Assembly: GCF_001042695.1 (NCBI RefSeq) | Contig: NZ_AP012334.1 | Location: forward strand, 1,550,001 to 1,614,000 | Direction: 5' to 3' | Length of the DNA stretch: 64,000 bases | From: Scardovia inopinata JCM 12537 | GTDB lineage: Bacteria; Actinomycetota; Actinomycetes; Actinomycetales; Bifidobacteriaceae | Shown here: in pieces, positions 42,636 to 52,605 of the stretch | Position numbering within the stretch: position 1 is the first letter of the stretch | How the letters are laid out: the number at the start of each line of letters is the position of its first letter | The notes under the pieces: model-generated | Seen by the model: only the letters and a program-made list of their open reading frames with translations | Database searches by the model: none | What the model was told of the DNA's origin: nothing | Translations under genes and position numbers: made by a program

Positions 42636-44699
42636 TCACTGCTTATAGGTGGACCGCAGGACCAGAGTATCAAGCGGACCCACCTCGCACTGATCATCAA
42701 CTGCCAGACGGTATGTCTTGGGCAGGGAAGAGTAGGGCCAAACATGCCCATCGCTGACTACAATCTGCCAGACCCCCGAATCAATATCACCCACCTGCTG
42801 AGACTGGTCTGTGGCATTGAAAATCATGACGTAAGATTCATTTTTCTTAGTGGTGTCAAAATATTCAAAAGCGACCAGCCCCGCGTCCTGCCTAAGTATG
42901 CGAACATGATGAGAAATCTGCTGATAGTCGGTCATTGACAGATAAGGACAAGTACGGCGGAAAGCAATCAGATCCTTGACATACTGAACACTACTGCGGA
43001 AATCCTCGCTGCGGGACCAGTCTATAGAATTGATTGTGTCAGGTGATTTGTAGCTGTTCTCAATCTTGTTTTTTGTCCTTAAGAACTCCTGACCCAACTG
43101 AATTTCAGGAATCCCTAAAGAGAGAAGGATCATGGACGTAGCCAAATTACAGCGTCTTTGCAGACGAGGCAGGCTTTCTCCAGGCAGGCTGATCGACAGC
43201 TTGTCAAAAAGGGTAAAATTATCATGAACCTCAACATACTGCACTCTTTGAGAAGCATCAAGGAAATAGTGAGGCTGATAATACCCGCCCAGCATTTCAC
43301 TGGCGATAATTTTCTCCTGGCCCTGGCTGCCGGCCGCAAAGCCCGGCTTCTTAGCCTCAAAAGTGTCTCCTTTAATGGCATCACGCAAAGTATCGTTAAA
43401 GAAACTAATCCTGGGCAGGCGATGGGCATTGGTTTGAGAGGCGTGTAAAGTTAAGGGGAGAGCAGTGTTCAGATCCCAGCCCTCTCCCAGAATGGTCAAG
43501 GTGGGGTCAATCGCGTCTAAAGCCCTGCGGACAGCATTCATAGTGTCAATATCCAGATTACCCATGAGATCAAAACGAAAACCGTCAACATGGTAGGCAG
43601 TGGCCCAGTAGACTACAGAATCGACTATATATTTACGAGCCATGGTTCTTTCAGAAGCAAGGTCATTGCCGCAGCCGGTTCCGTTAGACATACTCCCATC
43701 CCTGTTTCTACGGAAGAAGTAGCCAGGAACGGTCAGCTGGAAAGGATGGGTTTCGGCATCGTATACATGGTTGTAAACCACATCCATGATGACCCGAATG
43801 CCCACCTTTTGGAAACTGTCTACCATCTGCTTCATTTCCAGAATACGGGAAGAAGGATTGGCAGGATCCGTCGAATAGGATCCTTCGGGGACATTGTAAT
43901 TTACCGGATCATAACCCCAATTGTACTGGGTGCCAAAATCGCGGTGGATCTGAAGCTCATCTACCGTACCGTAATCATACATAGGCAGGATTTGAACATA
44001 GCGGATCCCCTGCGACAGGAGATAATCCAAACCAGTCGGGCTGCCTAAGGGGGTATGAGTTCCCCGCTGAACAGCCCCCAGAAAAGTACCCCTTAAAGGC
44101 CGCTCCACTCCGCTGGAATCAGAAATAGTGAAATCCCTGATATGCATTTCTACGATAGGATCGTGAGCCGCACCGGCATGATCAATGGTTCTGGATGCCC
44201 ACAGGGAGCGCTCCCTGGGATGGACAGGAAAGCCATTCGGCCGCATGGACTGATCCGACAGAATAACAGATCGATAACCATTAGCAATGCAAGCCCGAGC
44301 ATAAGGGTCAGGTGAAACAGTCCGGGCACCGTCCAGAAATTCAAGGGTGAAGTCATAGGCTTTGCCCTGGAGGTCTTCAGTTACCGTAGTCTGCCAAACC
44401 CCTCGGCTCTTCCTGGACATGGATACGGTCCTGTCAGCCAAAGCCATCTGATCGTACGACTCATAAATATTCAACTTTACTGAATAGGCGGTTGGCGCCC
44501 AGAGGGTAAAGCTTGTGCTGTCGGGCTGATAAAAATACCCCAGCTGACCAAAGTAAGAAAAGTTTTTATCGAAAGCCTTCCCGAAGACCCCATCCAAAGC
44601 TTTGGATAACAGCTGTCCCTGACAGCGCGTCTGAGCCACCTGGCTGATTCGTTTTTTCACCTCGTCGCGAGTGAGACTGGTTTCGCTCGAGTTACTCAT
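42636..44699 (-). CDS. pulA: type I pullulanase / alpha-1,6-glucan debranching enzyme
   Basis: A 687-residue GH13 enzyme cleaving alpha-1,6 links in pullulan, glycogen or starch dextrins. The ATG at 44699 has GGGGGG nine bases upstream. An N-terminal beta-sandwich (CBM48-like, YFGQLGYFYQPDSTSFTLWAP) is followed by the pullulanase signature YNWGYDP, region I DVVYNH, region II DGFRFDLMG (nucleophile Asp), region III GEGWD (acid/base Glu) and region IV EVHDN. No signal peptide, so intracellular. Next to tRNA-Lys; convergent with nothing. Confidence 0.93.
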   Translation of the reverse strand: MSNSSETSLTRDEVKKRISQVAQTRCQGQLLSKALDGVFGKAFDKNFSYFGQLGYFYQPDSTSFTLWAPTAYSVKLNIYESYDQMALADRTVSMSRKSRGVWQTTVTEDLQGKAYDFTLEFLDGARTVSPDPYARACIANGYRSVILSDQSMRPNGFPVHPRERSLWASRTIDHAGAAHDPIVEMHIRDFTISDSSGVERPLRGTFLGAVQRGTHTPLGSPTGLDYLLSQGIRYVQILPMYDYGTVDELQIHRDFGTQYNWGYDPVNYNVPEGSYSTDPANPSSRILEMKQMVDSFQKVGIRVIMDVVYNHVYDAETHPFQLTVPGYFFRRNRDGSMSNGTGCGNDLASERTMARKYIVDSVVYWATAYHVDGFRFDLMGNLDIDTMNAVRRALDAIDPTLTILGEGWDLNTALPLTLHASQTNAHRLPRISFFNDTLRDAIKGDTFEAKKPGFAAGSQGQEKIIASEMLGGYYQPHYFLDASQRVQYVEVHDNFTLFDKLSISLPGESLPRLQRRCNLATSMILLSLGIPEIQLGQEFLRTKNKIENSYKSPDTINSIDWSRSEDFRSSVQYVKDLIAFRRTCPYLSMTDYQQISHHVRILRQDAGLVAFEYFDTTKKNESYVMIFNATDQSQQVGDIDSGVWQIVVSDGHVWPYSSLPKTYRLAVDDQCEVGPLDTLVLRSTYKQ

Positions 44700-44863
44700 G
44701 CTCTTATACCCCCCATTATTGACCTGTACAAGTTTAATACCCATCAAGTTTAATACCCGTATTTGAAGATAGTTTGGGCATGTATGAATTTTCGCTGTGA
44801 GTATGACCTCATAAAAGTACAACCTCATAAAACTTCATAAAACCCCATAAGAGTCCGACTACC

Positions 44864-45805
44864 CTACCCCAGGAGCAGGGAAATAATAGCAATAATGATG
44901 GGAGAGGCTGCAGTAGTGACAAGAATCCCATCGCGAGCGAAGGCAATTCCTGCGTTATATTGAGAGGCATAATTATAAATATTCTGCCCTGTGGGCAGAG
45001 CAGCCAAAACCACACATCCATACAGAACAGTTCCTCTAAAGCCCATGAACCAGGCAAGGAGGAAAGCAATAGTGGGCATAACCAGCAGTTTCAGCACCGA
45101 CACAGTCACGGTGGCAGCTCTATTGGATTCTTTCCTCATAGGCCGGCTGCCGTGCAAAGACACGCCGAAAGCCATAAGAATCATAGGGACGGCACACTGA
45201 CCAATCATGGAAATGGGCTGGATGATGAAGGTTGGAATGATGTAGTGTCCGGCAGACTCGCTGATAGCTGATATGGCAATACCTCCCAGAGACCCGATCA
45301 AAAGCGGCTGGCGCAGGGGCTGTGTAGCAACCCGCTTGACTGAGATCTTCCCATGGGTGGTAGCATCCAGGACAGTCAGGGCAATAGGGGTAAAGAGAGC
45401 CTGCTGCATGACTAAAATGGGGGCCACCAAGGTGGGTCTGCCCAAAATATACGTTGCGACCGGCAGACCAATATTGTTGGAATTCAGATAGAGGGAGTTA
45501 AGCACGCCGATAGTAGCATCCGGAGGCCCCATCTTAAAAACTAGGGCATTGATAATCAGAAAGATCAGACCAACAGCCAGGGCAGATCCAAAGGCAACAA
45601 TAATAGTCCTGTCAAAAAGCGTATCAAGCTTTTCTTTTGACAGAATAGTAAACATGAGGCAAGGATTGGCTACGAAGAAGGAGAACTTGTGAAAAACCAT
45701 CTCGATGGTAGAGCCACCAATGCGTAAACGGGCAACTATATATCCAACAGCAATAACAACACCAATGATGAAGAAACCCTGGAGGGAGCTGACGAAGGAA
45801 GTCAT
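44864..45805 (-). CDS. AEC (auxin efflux carrier) family transporter
   Basis: A 313-residue membrane protein with ten predicted segments in two halves, the layout of the AEC/MleP family of malate or other organic-acid carriers. FFIIGVVIAVGYIVAR opens TM1, and LNSLYLNSNNIGLPVATYIL is the family's conserved N-N-x-G-x-P region. It overlaps the stop of the Maf-Nudix gene by one base (TAATG), so it is coupled to it. The substrate is unknown. Confidence 0.82.
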   Translation of the reverse strand: MTSFVSSLQGFFIIGVVIAVGYIVARLRIGGSTIEMVFHKFSFFVANPCLMFTILSKEKLDTLFDRTIIVAFGSALAVGLIFLIINALVFKMGPPDATIGVLNSLYLNSNNIGLPVATYILGRPTLVAPILVMQQALFTPIALTVLDATTHGKISVKRVATQPLRQPLLIGSLGGIAISAISESAGHYIIPTFIIQPISMIGQCAVPMILMAFGVSLHGSRPMRKESNRAATVTVSVLKLLVMPTIAFLLAWFMGFRGTVLYGCVVLAALPTGQNIYNYASQYNAGIAFARDGILVTTAASPIIIAIISLLLG

Positions 45806-47352
45806 TATGCAGCCGCCTGTCCAGATGCGGACTGCCTGTTTACAGCGTGTCCGGCTGCTGCTCGTTTGTCTGCCATTTTCCTAATTAGCTCACGGAAATG
45901 AGGCCAATCACTGCGAAAAGCAGAGAGCAAATTGAGCTTGTTTACATCATCCAGAGGAACCCAAGTAATCTCAATGCTTTCATCATCACCCACATAAGGC
46001 TGCACCTGATGCCCCTCTTTTTCTACCGCAAATACTGTTGTGTAATTCCATGGCCCATGGTCTTCATCATAAGCTCCCACAATGGAAATATCATTAGCTG
46101 CAATGCCTGCCTCTTCCCAAGCCTCCCGCAGGGCCCCTTCGACAGAATTTTCCCCCTCAGACACAGCCCCGCCCGGAATTGCCCAGGTTCCACCTTCAGC
46201 ACTCCACGCTGCCCTATGCTGCATAACAATATGAGTAGCCTGACCAGTCACCGGGTCGGTCCTGATCAACAAAACTCCAGCTGCTCCGTTGGTTCCCCAG
46301 TGCTTGTGTCCGCACACGCAGGGAATCCAGCCATCACCGGGCTGAGTGATGTTGTCTGAGGGAACGTCAACAGCAGCCCGCCTGTCCTGACCGCTCAGAT
46401 AGTCACGGCTAAGGTTCTTACCTTTGCTCTGGCTATGGTCTTCTTCAGAACTCCCGGCAGGACGGCTTACAGCCATATTCCACAGATCTGTCCAGGAGAC
46501 TCCCAACTGCGAGGCTAAAGATCTGACTAAGGGAAGGCTGAGTCCTATGACTCCGCTGGGGCTGCCGTGGATGGAATCGATAAACGCTGCCCCTATCCCC
46601 TCCAGAGTAAAGCATCCTGCCACCTCCAGGGGTTCGCCTGTTGCAATATAAGCATCAATTTCTTTATTGGAATAATCAGCAAAATGGACTTCTGCCCTGC
46701 TGACTGCTTCTGCTTTTCTGCCCGAATAGGGATCGATCAAGCAGTGACCAGTCCATAAAATACCAGTAGATCCCCGCATGGCTTGCAGGCGGTCACGGGC
46801 AATTTGGGCAGTATGAGGCTTGCCATATATGGTACCGCCTATTTCGAACAGGGAATCAGAACCAATGACCAAAGGGCCAGCCCCATAAACCTCTGGGTAT
46901 GCAGATAAACCAGGGTGAATGCGCAGAAAATCTTGGAGAGGTTGAAAAGAGCGGAAGTCCTTCTGAGAGGTGGAGCCTGTCTGAGAGTGAGAGCTCCTCT
47001 GAGAGGTGGGATCTATGCCATAAGGGCGATAGACCTCCCTATTCCCTTCCGTGGAAAGAACAGCCTTATGAATATCTGAATACCGGCTGGCTACCGCTTG
47101 AGCCTTAGCCCGAGCAAGAACCTGAACCCGATCCCGGGCTGGAAGATCGACCGGATCTATCATGCGGTCTGCGGCAGTTTGGGCTACAACCGCATTCTCG
47201 TCAACATGAGAGACGCTGATAGTGGGCCGAATCCCTGCTGTAAGCAAAAGCTTGCGGCGGGAAGGGGATTGGGAAGCCAAGATAAGGGGGAGGGGGCCAG
47301 GGTTTTTCCCCTGAAATTGAACCTTATCAGGCAGCATGGTATCAGGCAGCAT
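45805..47352 (-). CDS. Maf nucleotide pyrophosphatase fused to Nudix hydrolase
   Basis: About 515 residues. The N-terminal half is Maf/YhdE-like: LILASQSPSRRKLL, the DENAV loop, VIGSDSLFEIGGTIYGKP, and a late SIHGSPSGVIGLSLPLV. It hydrolyses non-canonical or pyrimidine NTPs. The C-terminal half is a Nudix domain with GGAVSEGENSVEGALREAWEEAGI (the G-x5-E-x7-REUxEExGU box) after a PCVCGHKHWG stretch. The Maf half has a Ser/Gln-rich insert of about 45 residues. The ATG at 47352 with AAGGGG upstream overlaps thrB's end by 11 bp. Both halves are house-cleaning pyrophosphatases. Confidence 0.88.
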   Translation of the reverse strand: MLPDTMLPDKVQFQGKNPGPLPLILASQSPSRRKLLLTAGIRPTISVSHVDENAVVAQTAADRMIDPVDLPARDRVQVLARAKAQAVASRYSDIHKAVLSTEGNREVYRPYGIDPTSQRSSHSQTGSTSQKDFRSFQPLQDFLRIHPGLSAYPEVYGAGPLVIGSDSLFEIGGTIYGKPHTAQIARDRLQAMRGSTGILWTGHCLIDPYSGRKAEAVSRAEVHFADYSNKEIDAYIATGEPLEVAGCFTLEGIGAAFIDSIHGSPSGVIGLSLPLVRSLASQLGVSWTDLWNMAVSRPAGSSEEDHSQSKGKNLSRDYLSGQDRRAAVDVPSDNITQPGDGWIPCVCGHKHWGTNGAAGVLLIRTDPVTGQATHIVMQHRAAWSAEGGTWAIPGGAVSEGENSVEGALREAWEEAGIAANDISIVGAYDEDHGPWNYTTVFAVEKEGHQVQPYVGDDESIEITWVPLDDVNKLNLLSAFRSDWPHFRELIRKMADKRAAAGHAVNRQSASGQAAA

Positions 47353-48277
47353 GGGCCACAACCCCTTGAGTATCAATCTGAGCTTGCAAAAAAGACCAGT
47401 GGTCCGCCGAAGCTGAGCTGGCAGCAGTCTGTTTCAGAAACTGAATCGTTTCAGGTGAATCCAGGTCGGCAGATAGCACAGCTACAGAAGGGCCGGCTCC
47501 AGAAATAAAAGCAGGAAAACCCTGAGCTCTTAAGGATTTTACCAGTTCGAACGATTCAGGCATCAAAGCCCCCCTATACTGTTGATGGAGCAGATCATCA
47601 GTGGCGTCAAAAAGCTCATCCTGCTGACCTGAAGCCAGGGCATGAGGAAGAAGAGCAGAACGGTTAAGATTGAATACAGCATCAGAATAGGGAACAGACA
47701 GGGGCAGAGCCTGACGGGCCTCATCGGTAGAAAGCTCAAAATCAGGAATAAACAGGCAGATTGTTACCTGACTGCTGACCGGATACGAAACCGTATGAAA
47801 ACCGTCTCGATTCCAGGAAAAGGTCAGACCCCCGTAAATGCAGGGAGCAGCATTATCGGGATGACCCTCAATCTCAGACGCCAGCTCAAAAATAGCTGCC
47901 CTCACGTCAGTCTGAGTTAAATCATAATCTCCAAAAGCAGCCACAGCAGCTACCCCGCAGACAATGGCAGAAGCTGAAGAGCCCAGACCCCGGCTGAGAG
48001 GAAGACGATTAGTCATCTCTATTCTTAAACCCATGGGAGAAACATTGAAAACATCGCAGGCGCGGTAAAAAGAAGAAACTACCAAGTTGGTTCTGTCTTT
48101 AGGAAGACTGGAAGCACCCTGTCCGTGGACAGTAATATCAACATCTGTGGAAGGAAGAAGCTCGAAAGTGGCTTCATTGCGCAAATCCACAGCCAGGCCG
48201 GCAGCATCAAAAGCAGACCCCAAATTGGCACTAGTTGCCGGAACGCTCACAGATACAACATCAGATGAAATAGCCAC
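47342..48277 (-). CDS. thrB: homoserine kinase
   Basis: A 311-residue GHMP kinase phosphorylating homoserine in threonine synthesis. VSVPATSANLGSAFDAAGLAVDL at the N-terminus, the ATP loop PLSRGLGSSASAIVCG, and a late SGAGPSVAVL are the three GHMP motifs. It starts three bases after the hom stop codon and overlaps the Maf-Nudix gene at its end, giving the operon order hom-thrB-maf/nudix-AEC. Confidence 0.94.
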   Translation of the reverse strand: MAISSDVVSVSVPATSANLGSAFDAAGLAVDLRNEATFELLPSTDVDITVHGQGASSLPKDRTNLVVSSFYRACDVFNVSPMGLRIEMTNRLPLSRGLGSSASAIVCGVAAVAAFGDYDLTQTDVRAAIFELASEIEGHPDNAAPCIYGGLTFSWNRDGFHTVSYPVSSQVTICLFIPDFELSTDEARQALPLSVPYSDAVFNLNRSALLPHALASGQQDELFDATDDLLHQQYRGALMPESFELVKSLRAQGFPAFISGAGPSVAVLSADLDSPETIQFLKQTAASSASADHWSFLQAQIDTQGVVAHAA

Positions 48278-48280
48278 AGC

Positions 48281-49417
48281 TTACACCCCCTGACCGTAAT
48301 TTTTAGCAGATATTTCTGCACTGCAGTCTGAACCGGATAAGGAAGTAAGAGGTATAGGCGGGGAAACGACCCCGGAAACCTTATTACCGGCAACGGTAAT
48401 AAGATCACTCACCACCGCAGATGCCGTAGGTTCTCCTCCCGCTCCCAGCCCAGTTAGCATGAGGTCACCGGCGTAACGGGCTTTAATGGCGACTGCATTA
48501 TAGCTCCCGTGGATGCCTGCCAGTTCATGATCTTTGGGCAAGGTTACCGGTTTCACAGAAACATGCAGAGGGAAAGATGATCCAGGAGTGTAGCAGTCAG
48601 AGCCATTCTTGCTGCCAGGCTTATCTCTGCTGATTGAAGCCAGAAGGCGAATAACTTCTCCTCTGGCAGCAGCAGCAGCCACATCTGCCTGGCTGACAGA
48701 CCGAATCCCCTCAACATCTACATCGTCAAGCTTTATCTCCTGTCCAAATGCCAGGCAGGCCATGATTGCTGCTTTCGCCGCTGAATCATACCCATCGATA
48801 TCGGCACTGGGGTCAGCCTCAGCGTACCCCTGCTCCTGAGCCTGGGCAAGAGCCTGATCAAAACTTATTCCCTTCAAGGCCATCTGGTCCAGAATATAAT
48901 TGGTAGTTCCGTTAACAATTCCGGAAATGCTGATAATCTGATCGGCGGCCAGAGATTCCCTCAAAACCCGGACCACTGGAATTGTTCCTGCAACAGCTGC
49001 CTCATAATAGAGGTCTGCATGATGATCATAAGCCGCCTGCTGCAAGGATTTTAGGTCGCGCGACAGAAGAGCCTTGTTGGCAGTGACCACCGAAGCTCCG
49101 TTTTCAAAGGCTGACATCATCAGGCTGCGGGCCGGTTCCAACCCACCCATAACTTCAATAACAACATCAGCCTGGGGGCAAAGACTGGCCGGATCATCGG
49201 TGAGCAGACTCTTGTCAATCCACTGATCGCTCACATCGGCAGGACGGCGGCAGGCAATGCCGATCAGCCTCAAGCGAGCGCCAATCAAACGGGACAAACG
49301 GTTGCCGTGAACTGCCAGTATACGGGCAACCTGGGAGCCGACAGTACCTACCCCCAAAAGAGCAACTCTTACCTCGGACCTGGGCATAAAAGACCGCTTA
49401 TTTGGTGTTTCTGACAT
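48281..49417 (-). CDS. hom: homoserine dehydrogenase without ACT domain
   Basis: A 378-residue enzyme reducing aspartate semialdehyde to homoserine. It has a Rossmann start VALLGVGTVGSQVARIL, ANKALLS, and the signature GIVNGTTNYIL with EQGYAEADPSADIDGYDSAAKAAIM containing the catalytic Asp and Lys. It ends about 20 residues after the catalytic domain, so the C-terminal ACT domain that gives threonine feedback inhibition in enzymes of about 430-440 residues is missing. It starts one base after the upstream FAH gene's stop. Confidence 0.93.
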   Translation of the reverse strand: MSETPNKRSFMPRSEVRVALLGVGTVGSQVARILAVHGNRLSRLIGARLRLIGIACRRPADVSDQWIDKSLLTDDPASLCPQADVVIEVMGGLEPARSLMMSAFENGASVVTANKALLSRDLKSLQQAAYDHHADLYYEAAVAGTIPVVRVLRESLAADQIISISGIVNGTTNYILDQMALKGISFDQALAQAQEQGYAEADPSADIDGYDSAAKAAIMACLAFGQEIKLDDVDVEGIRSVSQADVAAAAARGEVIRLLASISRDKPGSKNGSDCYTPGSSFPLHVSVKPVTLPKDHELAGIHGSYNAVAIKARYAGDLMLTGLGAGGEPTASAVVSDLITVAGNKVSGVVSPPIPLTSLSGSDCSAEISAKNYGQGV

Positions 49418-50236
49418 TTATTTACCACCCTGAACAATAACGTTGCGCAGACTTCCTATTCCCTCCACGGTAACAATAGCCTCATCGCCTGGCTTCAGGG
49501 TTCCGGCAGGATAAGGAGTTCCTGTCATAATAACGTCGCCGGGCAAGAGGGTGGAAAAATGAGAAATAGTGGAAATCTGCTCAGGAATGGAATGGATCAG
49601 ATAAGCAGTCGTACCCTGGGCCTGGGGAACATCCTGACCATTAAGGGTAAAGGAAATATGCGCATTGGCATAGTCCAGATCAGTCTCAATCCAAGGCCCC
49701 AGAGGACAGGAAGTATCAAAACCCTTGGCTCGGGTCCAGGTAGGATCTTCAGCTGAAACATCCAGCAAGGTTACATCATTGACGCAGGTATAGCCCAGAA
49801 CATGTGACATAGCGTCACTTTCAGACACATTTTTGGTAATTCGGCCAATAATGACAGCCAGTTCAGGCTCAAAATTCATTTTCCTGGAAAAGGGAGGGAT
49901 AACGATAGGATCATCTGGGCCAATTACCGAGGTAGAGGGTTTGGTGAAGATGACTGCCGGCTCCTGCGCTGCCTGCCGGGCCAGGAGGGCATCATCAGGA
50001 GCATCGGTGGGAATCCTGTAATTCTTAGCCAGACCATAAACTTTGGAAGGAATAAGGGGAGCCAGAAGGCGAACCCCATCCGCGTCCACAGGGAAGCGTT
50101 TGCCTGTGGGCTCCACGGTATCAGCCCCAAAGGGGTAGCCGGATAACTCAACCAGGTAGTCCCTGCCATCGGAATCATCCTTCTGAACAAAGGCATAAGA
50201 AACAAGGTCATCATGACTAAAACGCGCGATCCTCAT
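49418..50236 (-). CDS. fumarylacetoacetate hydrolase family protein
   Basis: A 272-residue FAH-fold enzyme. A metal-binding Glu pair in KMNFEPELAVIIGR with a following Asp (YTCVNDVTLLD), KGFDTSCPLGPW and the LLPGDVIMTGTP motif define the family. Members hydrolyse C-C bonds or decarboxylate acylpyruvates and oxaloacetate. It begins a minus-strand run leading into hom and thrB; its substrate cannot be fixed. Confidence 0.88.
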   Translation of the reverse strand: MRIARFSHDDLVSYAFVQKDDSDGRDYLVELSGYPFGADTVEPTGKRFPVDADGVRLLAPLIPSKVYGLAKNYRIPTDAPDDALLARQAAQEPAVIFTKPSTSVIGPDDPIVIPPFSRKMNFEPELAVIIGRITKNVSESDAMSHVLGYTCVNDVTLLDVSAEDPTWTRAKGFDTSCPLGPWIETDLDYANAHISFTLNGQDVPQAQGTTAYLIHSIPEQISTISHFSTLLPGDVIMTGTPYPAGTLKPGDEAIVTVEGIGSLRNVIVQGGK

Positions 50237-50380
50237 ATTCTAAGAATAACCTGAGCACACGAACGGCTCCGATCAGTAAAAGCGCAAACGCGGTAAGAAG
50301 TATGGGAAATAACCTTAAGGATACCCTTCGGAATACTTGAGGGATACCTTTGGGAATACTTGAGGTCGGCAAAGGTACTC

Positions 50381-51148
50381 TTAAACAAAGGCACGGGGAC
50401 CAAAGATGGCGGTTCCCAGGCGAACAATGGTCGCTCCCTCAGCCACGGCCAGGGGGTAATCCTGGGACATACCCATCGACAGATCGGTACAGGAAGCCCA
50501 GGCAGGGTCGTTTTGTTCCAGCAGGCCATCCCGCAGTTGGCGCAAGTCAGAATATGCATGACGGATGGCGGATTCATCGGTCACATGAGGGCCCACAGTC
50601 ATCAACCCAGCCAAGGTAAGAGCAGGGAGAGAAGCTATCTGGTCAGCCAGTTGTCCCACCTGCTGGGGCTGACAGCCAGATTTTGATTCCTCTCCGGAAA
50701 CGTTGACCTCCAGGAAAATTCGTGCAGTCTTCCCCGCAGCTAGGGCTCGGTCGGAAATTTTCCTCGCCAGGGAAGCTGAGTCCACAGACTCAATCGTATC
50801 GACATAAGGCAGAATTTTGTTGATTTTGTTGCTTTGTAACTGGCCAATCAGATGAAAGCCCAAGGGAGAAGTGGATTCAGCCCTGATTGCTCCCCCTTTA
50901 AGAACCACTTCCTGGGGACGATTCTCCCCTATCAGGGTAATTCCAGCTGTGACTGCTGCCATAATCTCGCCTACGTCTCTGGTTTTAGTTGCAGCCAAAA
51001 GCTGAACATCAGATGGTCTGCGGCCTGCCTGATCAGCCGCCTGGGCAAGAGAATCCAGACAGCGATGAACATTCTCTGCAATCTGGTCTGCTCTCTTACT
51101 ACTAATATCCCTTCTAGTCAGATCCTTGTGTTCCAAATAAGCCGTCAT
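50381..51148 (-). CDS. PLP homeostasis protein, YggS/PROSC family
   Basis: About 255 residues (ATG at 51148 or 51160, both without a strong ribosome binding site). A TIM-barrel PLP-binding protein without known catalysis: the PLP Lys is in VQLLAATKTRDVG, then GENRPQEVVLKG, FHLIGQLQSNKINKIL and the late LSMGMSQDYPLAVAEGATIVRLG. It regulates free PLP and indirectly amino-acid pools. Separated by 144 bp from the FAH gene. Confidence 0.93.
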   Translation of the reverse strand: MTAYLEHKDLTRRDISSKRADQIAENVHRCLDSLAQAADQAGRRPSDVQLLAATKTRDVGEIMAAVTAGITLIGENRPQEVVLKGGAIRAESTSPLGFHLIGQLQSNKINKILPYVDTIESVDSASLARKISDRALAAGKTARIFLEVNVSGEESKSGCQPQQVGQLADQIASLPALTLAGLMTVGPHVTDESAIRHAYSDLRQLRDGLLEQNDPAWASCTDLSMGMSQDYPLAVAEGATIVRLGTAIFGPRAFV

Positions 51149-51278
51149 GGTCCCAACCATACCCCGGGGGCCTTACTCGGCCAGAATGAGCCCTGCACTG
51201 ACTCATCAGGTTTCATCCCTCAGACCTGAATCAGCCTATATTCTAGATTCAAGCTAGATTCTAGAACTTAACTAGATT

Positions 51279-52490
51279 CTAGAACTTAGTGTTAATAAAC
51301 ATAAAAGGCAGTACGTTGTACAGGACAGTGGCAAAAGCATCAACTGTATGCCCCTGGCCATCAGCTTTGCCAAACTCCAGATTCCTTGTGCTAAAAGCCT
51401 TCCCCTGTTTCCTCATAGCGGTGATTTGTTTCTCCATAGTGATTGAGGCAACATCATCGCTTCCTGCACCGCCAGCTATAAGAAAATCATTAGAATTCCC
51501 AGCAGTATCAGCCAAAATCCGAGCAGTTCCAGAGGGATCGGTCAGACCCCCATGAGGATACAAAGCCCAACTGCTCTGAGCGACTGGCAGAAAGTAAGAA
51601 ATAGTGCTCAGATTGTATTGAAAGGAGTACCAGGTTGCGGCTCCTCCCATGGAGAATCCGCCGAAAGCCCGATGAGTCCGGGAAGCTTTCTGCCCGGCGG
51701 AATCGAGCAGCCTGCTGTACGTCTGATAATGGCTTTCTACAGCAGGCACCAGATCATGGTTGAATTCATGCTGAGCGAAAGCTTTCACTAAGGGACCGTC
51801 GGTCAGATAAGTTTCTGTGCGAAAACTGGGATCTGGGTAATAAGTAGGGAAAACTACAATAGCCGGATTCATACGGCCATCTGCCATCACATGGTCCAGG
51901 AGGGACTGAATCTTACTGGGACGGGCAGCAGCACTTAATCCGGATGAAGAACCGGCATTCTTCCCTCCCCCGTCATGCGGCCAGAACAGGTAAGAGGTAA
52001 TGCTTCCCCCAAAACCATGCAAAAGATAGATGACGTTATAGCGCATCCATTTCTTTTCTCCATAGCCATGAGGCAAGTAGACCAGAGCCTGTTTGTGATA
52101 CCTTTTGCCCTGATAGGTAGTTGAGTACGATATCTTCTCAACTTTTCCCCTTTTCCCTGCCGTTAAAACAGACCCATACGATGATGGCAGGCGGGCAAAA
52201 GACAAGGTTCCCGTCAGTTTACTCCGGTTGCGTTTATTCAAAGCAGCAGCCCGACGGGCAAAGGCCTGGTGCTCTCTTTCATCAGGGGACATAATTGATT
52301 GATGATACCCCTTCCCATCAGCCTCCTCCCCCTTATCTTTCACCGTTGGAAGGGAACAGGCAGACAGGAGAAAAAGCGGAACGAGGAGAAGAGAAAACAG
52401 AGCAAGCGGCACCTGGGTCATCAGTGCCCGGAAACGACTGGACCTTTTCCCCATAGTGTCATTAGGATATGCATCATTAAGTGATACCAT
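51279..52490 (-). CDS. lipoprotein alpha/beta-hydrolase, esterase (EstA/D family)
   Basis: A 403-residue protein with GGGAGC five bases before the ATG. A signal peptide ends at the lipobox LLSAC, so it is anchored outside the membrane. The esterase domain has YLLHGFGGS (oxyanion turn), the nucleophile Ser in FGGFSMGGAATW, and a His in GQGHTVDAF; the acid is probably the Asp of GGAGSDDVAS. It resembles feruloyl or acyl esterases of family CE1. The sequence shows no carbohydrate-binding module. Single gene. Confidence 0.82.
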   Translation of the reverse strand: MVSLNDAYPNDTMGKRSSRFRALMTQVPLALFSLLLVPLFLLSACSLPTVKDKGEEADGKGYHQSIMSPDEREHQAFARRAAALNKRNRSKLTGTLSFARLPSSYGSVLTAGKRGKVEKISYSTTYQGKRYHKQALVYLPHGYGEKKWMRYNVIYLLHGFGGSITSYLFWPHDGGGKNAGSSSGLSAAARPSKIQSLLDHVMADGRMNPAIVVFPTYYPDPSFRTETYLTDGPLVKAFAQHEFNHDLVPAVESHYQTYSRLLDSAGQKASRTHRAFGGFSMGGAATWYSFQYNLSTISYFLPVAQSSWALYPHGGLTDPSGTARILADTAGNSNDFLIAGGAGSDDVASITMEKQITAMRKQGKAFSTRNLEFGKADGQGHTVDAFATVLYNVLPFMFINTKF

Positions 52491-52605
52491 CTGAAGCTCC
52501 CGTCTTTTCCAGGCAAAGTGTCATCAGTATATCAGATTGAGGAAAAAGCAAACCACAAAAGAAACAGAAAGCAAAAAACAAAAACCGAACGGAATAAAAA
52601 AGGAA

